Shown here: piece by piece, positions 45,655 through 47,945 of the stretch
Position numbering within the stretch: the stretch's first letter is position 1
Layout: every line of letters starts with the position of its first letter
Assembly: GCA_041389525.1 (NCBI GenBank)
Contig: JAWKRR010000055.1
Span: 1-47,945, forward strand
DNA length: 47,945 nt
Origin: JACKFB01 sp041389525
GTDB lineage: Bacteria; Myxococcota_A; UBA9042; PHBI01; JACKFB01
Direction of reading: 5' to 3'
Position numbers and translations under genes: made by a program
Notes under the pieces: generated by a model
Database searches by the model: none
The model's input: only the letters and a program-made list of their open reading frames with translations
Told to the model about the DNA's origin: nothing

Positions 45655-47421
45655 TCAGGGCCGCGGCGGGCGGGTGTCGAGGGGGCGCTCGAGGCCCACG
45701 AGCCGCCATGTGCCGTCGTCGAGTCGGACCAAGTGCGCGCGGGTCGGGAAGGCCGGTGAGCTGCCGGCGTCCTGGGTCGTCGCGGTGAGGTCGAGCACGA
45801 AATACCCAGGTTTTGTCGGGGTGTTCTGAGGCGTCGATGGAAGCTGGACGCAGACGCCGGGCGGGCTGTCGTGCTCCGGGTCGGCCAGGGCGTGCACGGC
45901 GGGCCAGGGGCGGGCCGCCGCGCGAGCGTCCAGGTCGTAGGCGAGGGCCGCGTAGGTGCGGAGGGTGTGCAGGCGCATCCCGGAGAGGACCAGTGGGTCC
46001 TCGAAGCACAGGGTGGCGCCCTCGGCGTCTTGCTGGAGGACCGGGCGGTCCAGGGGGGAGACGCGGGTGAGGTAGCGCTCCAGGACCTTGCGCAGGCGGG
46101 CCTCGAGCGTGTCGACCACCCAGGTCTCCCAGGTCGGCTCGGTCAGTCGCCCTTCGCGCACCGCGGCCTCGAGATCGGCGCGGGTGAAGCGGGCCATCTT
46201 GCGCGCCATCCAGGCGCCGTCACGCTCGCTCATACGAAGGAAGGCGGGGTTGGGATAGCCGGGCTTCCAGCGCTCGGCGTCGAAGTGCTCGGCGTCGAAG
46301 TAGCCGAAGACACCGCCGCGTTCAGGCGGCAGGCGGCGCAGCTCCCACGGCCGCTTCTGGGTGCCGAAGGTGAAGAAGTCCCGGGCGAGCCAGTTGAAGT
46401 CGAAGTAGTGCGAGCTGCCGAGGCGCTGCGACATGCCCGCGATGTCCCAGAGGCTGCCGAGGGTGTCGCCGAAGTCCAGGTAGTAGTGGCGGACGTAGCC
46501 GGCGCCGTCTTCGCCCCCGGTCTCGATCCAGACGTCGAGGGTGTTCTGCTCGCGCGCGTCGAAGTGATTGAGCCAGGCGGCCATCAGCTTCGCGCCGCGC
46601 AGCTCGCGCCGGTCGTCGTGCTCGACCACGTCGTTGGGGTCGTCCTTGCGGGTATCCTCGTATCGGAATGGGCCGATGGGGCGGCCGGGGAGGAAGAGGC
46701 TGGCCGCCGCCCGGTAGCGGCCGTCGGGCTGGGCGCCTGCGCGGTCGAGGGCCTGGTCGATCAGCGCGCGGGTGAGTGGGATCTCGTGGCCCTGCTCGTC
46801 CTCGGCGGTCGAGCCCTCGCCGATGGTGAGGGTCGCGGCGTCGAAGTAGACGACGCGGTTGCACGGCGCGTTGAAGCCGGCTGCCCAGTAGAGGCGCGAG
46901 CCGATGACGTCGGCGGCCGTCGCGCGCTGCGGCTGGTTGACGCTGTCGAACTTGAGCAGGTAGCGGTTGCCGTCGTTGCCGCGGATGATGAAGCCGGGGT
47001 TGGCGCCGTTGGGTTTGGCGCCGGTGACGGTCCAGGCGACCGTCGGGTCCAGGGGCGGCGTCTCGCAGGCTCCGGAGCCGACCGCGTCCGCGTCGAGGTC
47101 GACGGCGCCCTTGCGGTTCTGGTACCAGCTCGAGTCCGGCACCTCGTCGAGGGCGTTGACGTTGACCGACTCACCGGCCGGGTCCACGGCGAAGAAGCGG
47201 GCGATGGGGCGCAGGAGGATCTGGTCGCCGCCGTCCCCGTAAAAGCCTGAGAAATAGTCGGCCGGGCGGGGGGTGAAGGGCTGGGTGTCGGGGTCGACGG
47301 TGAGGGGATCGGCCAGGGGGAATCGGCGCAGCCCGTCGGCGCAGCCCGCGCAGAGCAGGCTGATGGCCACCGCGAGCGCTCCGCGGCGCGAGAAGCCCGA
47401 GACCTTGAGGTTAGAAGCCAC
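45655..47421 (-). CDS. Lipoprotein with kinase-fold-like motifs
   Basis: A 588-residue predicted lipoprotein (signal peptide; Cys27 in LCAGC). I do not recognise the family, but the core has the order of a protein-kinase-like fold. Lys157 sits in NRYLLKFDS, like the beta-3 lysine, followed by a helix (RATAADVIGSRLYWAAG). Then come HFDAREQNTLDVW (286-298), resembling a catalytic loop with Asp288 and Asn293, and YLDFGDTLGS (314-323) in the DFG position. This pattern is closer to HipA- or CotH-like atypical kinases than to Hanks kinases. The C-terminal 200 residues contain further conserved-looking aromatic sequence. The start overlaps the stop of the upstream barrel gene by 11 bases. Kinase activity is inference. 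Confidence 0.72.
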   Translation of the reverse strand: MASNLKVSGFSRRGALAVAISLLCAGCADGLRRFPLADPLTVDPDTQPFTPRPADYFSGFYGDGGDQILLRPIARFFAVDPAGESVNVNALDEVPDSSWYQNRKGAVDLDADAVGSGACETPPLDPTVAWTVTGAKPNGANPGFIIRGNDGNRYLLKFDSVNQPQRATAADVIGSRLYWAAGFNAPCNRVVYFDAATLTIGEGSTAEDEQGHEIPLTRALIDQALDRAGAQPDGRYRAAASLFLPGRPIGPFRYEDTRKDDPNDVVEHDDRRELRGAKLMAAWLNHFDAREQNTLDVWIETGGEDGAGYVRHYYLDFGDTLGSLWDIAGMSQRLGSSHYFDFNWLARDFFTFGTQKRPWELRRLPPERGGVFGYFDAEHFDAERWKPGYPNPAFLRMSERDGAWMARKMARFTRADLEAAVREGRLTEPTWETWVVDTLEARLRKVLERYLTRVSPLDRPVLQQDAEGATLCFEDPLVLSGMRLHTLRTYAALAYDLDARAAARPWPAVHALADPEHDSPPGVCVQLPSTPQNTPTKPGYFVLDLTATTQDAGSSPAFPTRAHLVRLDDGTWRLVGLERPLDTRPPRP

Positions 47422-47945
47422 CGGTGGTCCCCAGGACGAAGCGGACGGAGTCGACGGCGAAGCGGTCGCCCAGGCGTGTCGAGCCCAGCGCCAGCATCAG
47501 CGTAAACGGGATGTCGCCCGACGAGGCGGCGCGCATCCCGACGCCTGCCGACATGCGCAGGTCGCCCAGGTTGACGCCGTCGAAGTGCTTGCTGAACACG
47601 TTGCCCACGGCCAGATGGACCGTGCCGTCGACGAAGAGCCACACGGGCCAGCGGTACTCGAGCTTCAGCGCGCCGAAGCTCCGTCCCAGCAGGTGGCCGG
47701 GCGCGAAGCCGACCAGCGGACCGTCGCTGGAGGCGTCGATGAGCTCGGTGAAGGGGACCTCGCCGCCGAGCGGGTCGACGAAGAGCGCGGTCGCCTGGAG
47801 GCTGAGGATTCGGTAGTGGCCGGCGACGTCGACGTGGCCCGCGATCGAGCCGCCGTACTCGACCCAACTCAGGCTGCCGCTGCCCGCGCGCCGGAGGTCG
47901 AGGCCGATGGTCGTGTAGGGGCTGAACTCGACGCCGCCGCCGGGC
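47411..47945 (-). CDS. Outer-membrane beta-barrel protein, BamA/surface-antigen-like, C-terminal part
   Basis: Partial: the 5' end lies beyond the window. About 177 residues are visible, with barrel-like strands (SLSWVEYGGSIAGHVDVAGHYRILSLQATALF, FGALKLEYRWPVWLFVDGTVHLAVGNVF), NLGDLRMSAGVGMR, and a final strand RFVLGTTGGF ending in Phe, as expected for a BAM-recognised outer-membrane protein. GALKLEYRWPVW followed by VFVDG-like sequence resembles the C-terminus of Omp85/surface-antigen barrels. It overlaps the kinase-like lipoprotein gene by 11 bases, so the two are co-expressed and may work together at the outer membrane. Confidence 0.7.
   Translation of the reverse strand, partial: PGGGVEFSPYTTIGLDLRRAGSGSLSWVEYGGSIAGHVDVAGHYRILSLQATALFVDPLGGEVPFTELIDASSDGPLVGFAPGHLLGRSFGALKLEYRWPVWLFVDGTVHLAVGNVFSKHFDGVNLGDLRMSAGVGMRAASSGDIPFTLMLALGSTRLGDRFAVDSVRFVLGTTGGF

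Overview
The window is very GC-rich, densely coding DNA. Its gene content suggests a Myxococcota or Bradymonadota-like (former Deltaproteobacteria) genome: a Hanks-type Ser/Thr kinase with a C-terminal membrane anchor, an aspartate/serine-rich lipoprotein, cysteine-rich secreted proteins with an LWY(N/D)TA motif, a glutaminyl-tRNA synthetase with a GatB/YqeY-like tail, a three-His-box desaturase, and many GTG/TTG starts in overlapping operons. This assignment is inferred from gene content; no rRNA or tRNA gene was seen.

Layout. (1) 92-1090 is a Gfo/Idh/MocA oxidoreductase, convergent in the ancestral locus with a MgtC/DUF4010 membrane protein (9820-11091). Between them lies about 8.55 kb of visibly lower-GC DNA bounded by a perfect 157-bp direct repeat (1043-1199 and 9753-9909). 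The insert carries one five-gene leftward operon: Ser/Thr kinase, TPR/PEGA-like protein, Asp/Ser-rich lipoprotein and two paralogous coiled-coil, Cys-rich secreted proteins. (2) 11276-17908: methyltransferase, trypsin-like protease, small secreted protein, OmpA-like protein, deazaflavin-type reductase, and an NQR2/RnfD-like membrane protein. (3) 18187-23432: a four-gene operon of a lethal-factor-like metalloprotease, a lipoprotein, a CpXC zinc-ribbon protein and a two-module AAA+ ATPase, behind a good sigma-70-like promoter. Tex and a lipoprotein phosphatase follow. (4) 26365-26894 is an imperfect repeat array that runs into the 3' end of a twice-frameshifted PMT-like membrane protein gene. 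(5) 29451-35326: desaturase, secreted lipoprotein, a 254-bp inverted-repeat mini-element, then an overlapping acyltransferase/carbamoyltransferase pair. (6) 35375-39965, leftward: glnS (frameshifted), formyltransferase and photolyase, overlapping or adjacent. (7) 40132-41996: PAP2 phosphatase and a beta-barrel-like protein. (8) 42059-42650 is a decay zone with a lower-GC multi-frame gene remnant beside a truncated SET-domain gene. (9) 42654-45298, leftward: a polyamine operon whose first gene fuses AdoMet decarboxylase to pyruvoyl-dependent arginine decarboxylase, followed by speE and speB. (10) 45655-47945: a kinase-fold-like lipoprotein and the C-terminal part of an outer-membrane barrel protein.

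How genes work together. The polyamine operon encodes a complete route in three polypeptides: arginine to agmatine and AdoMet to decarboxylated AdoMet (fusion protein), agmatine to putrescine (SpeB), putrescine to spermidine (SpeE). The insert operon pairs a signalling kinase with surface proteins. The metalloprotease operon looks like a putative effector or toxin with its own ATPase. Strongest leads for novelty: the decarboxylase fusion, the repeat-bounded kinase/surface-protein insert, and the metalloprotease-AAA+ cassette.
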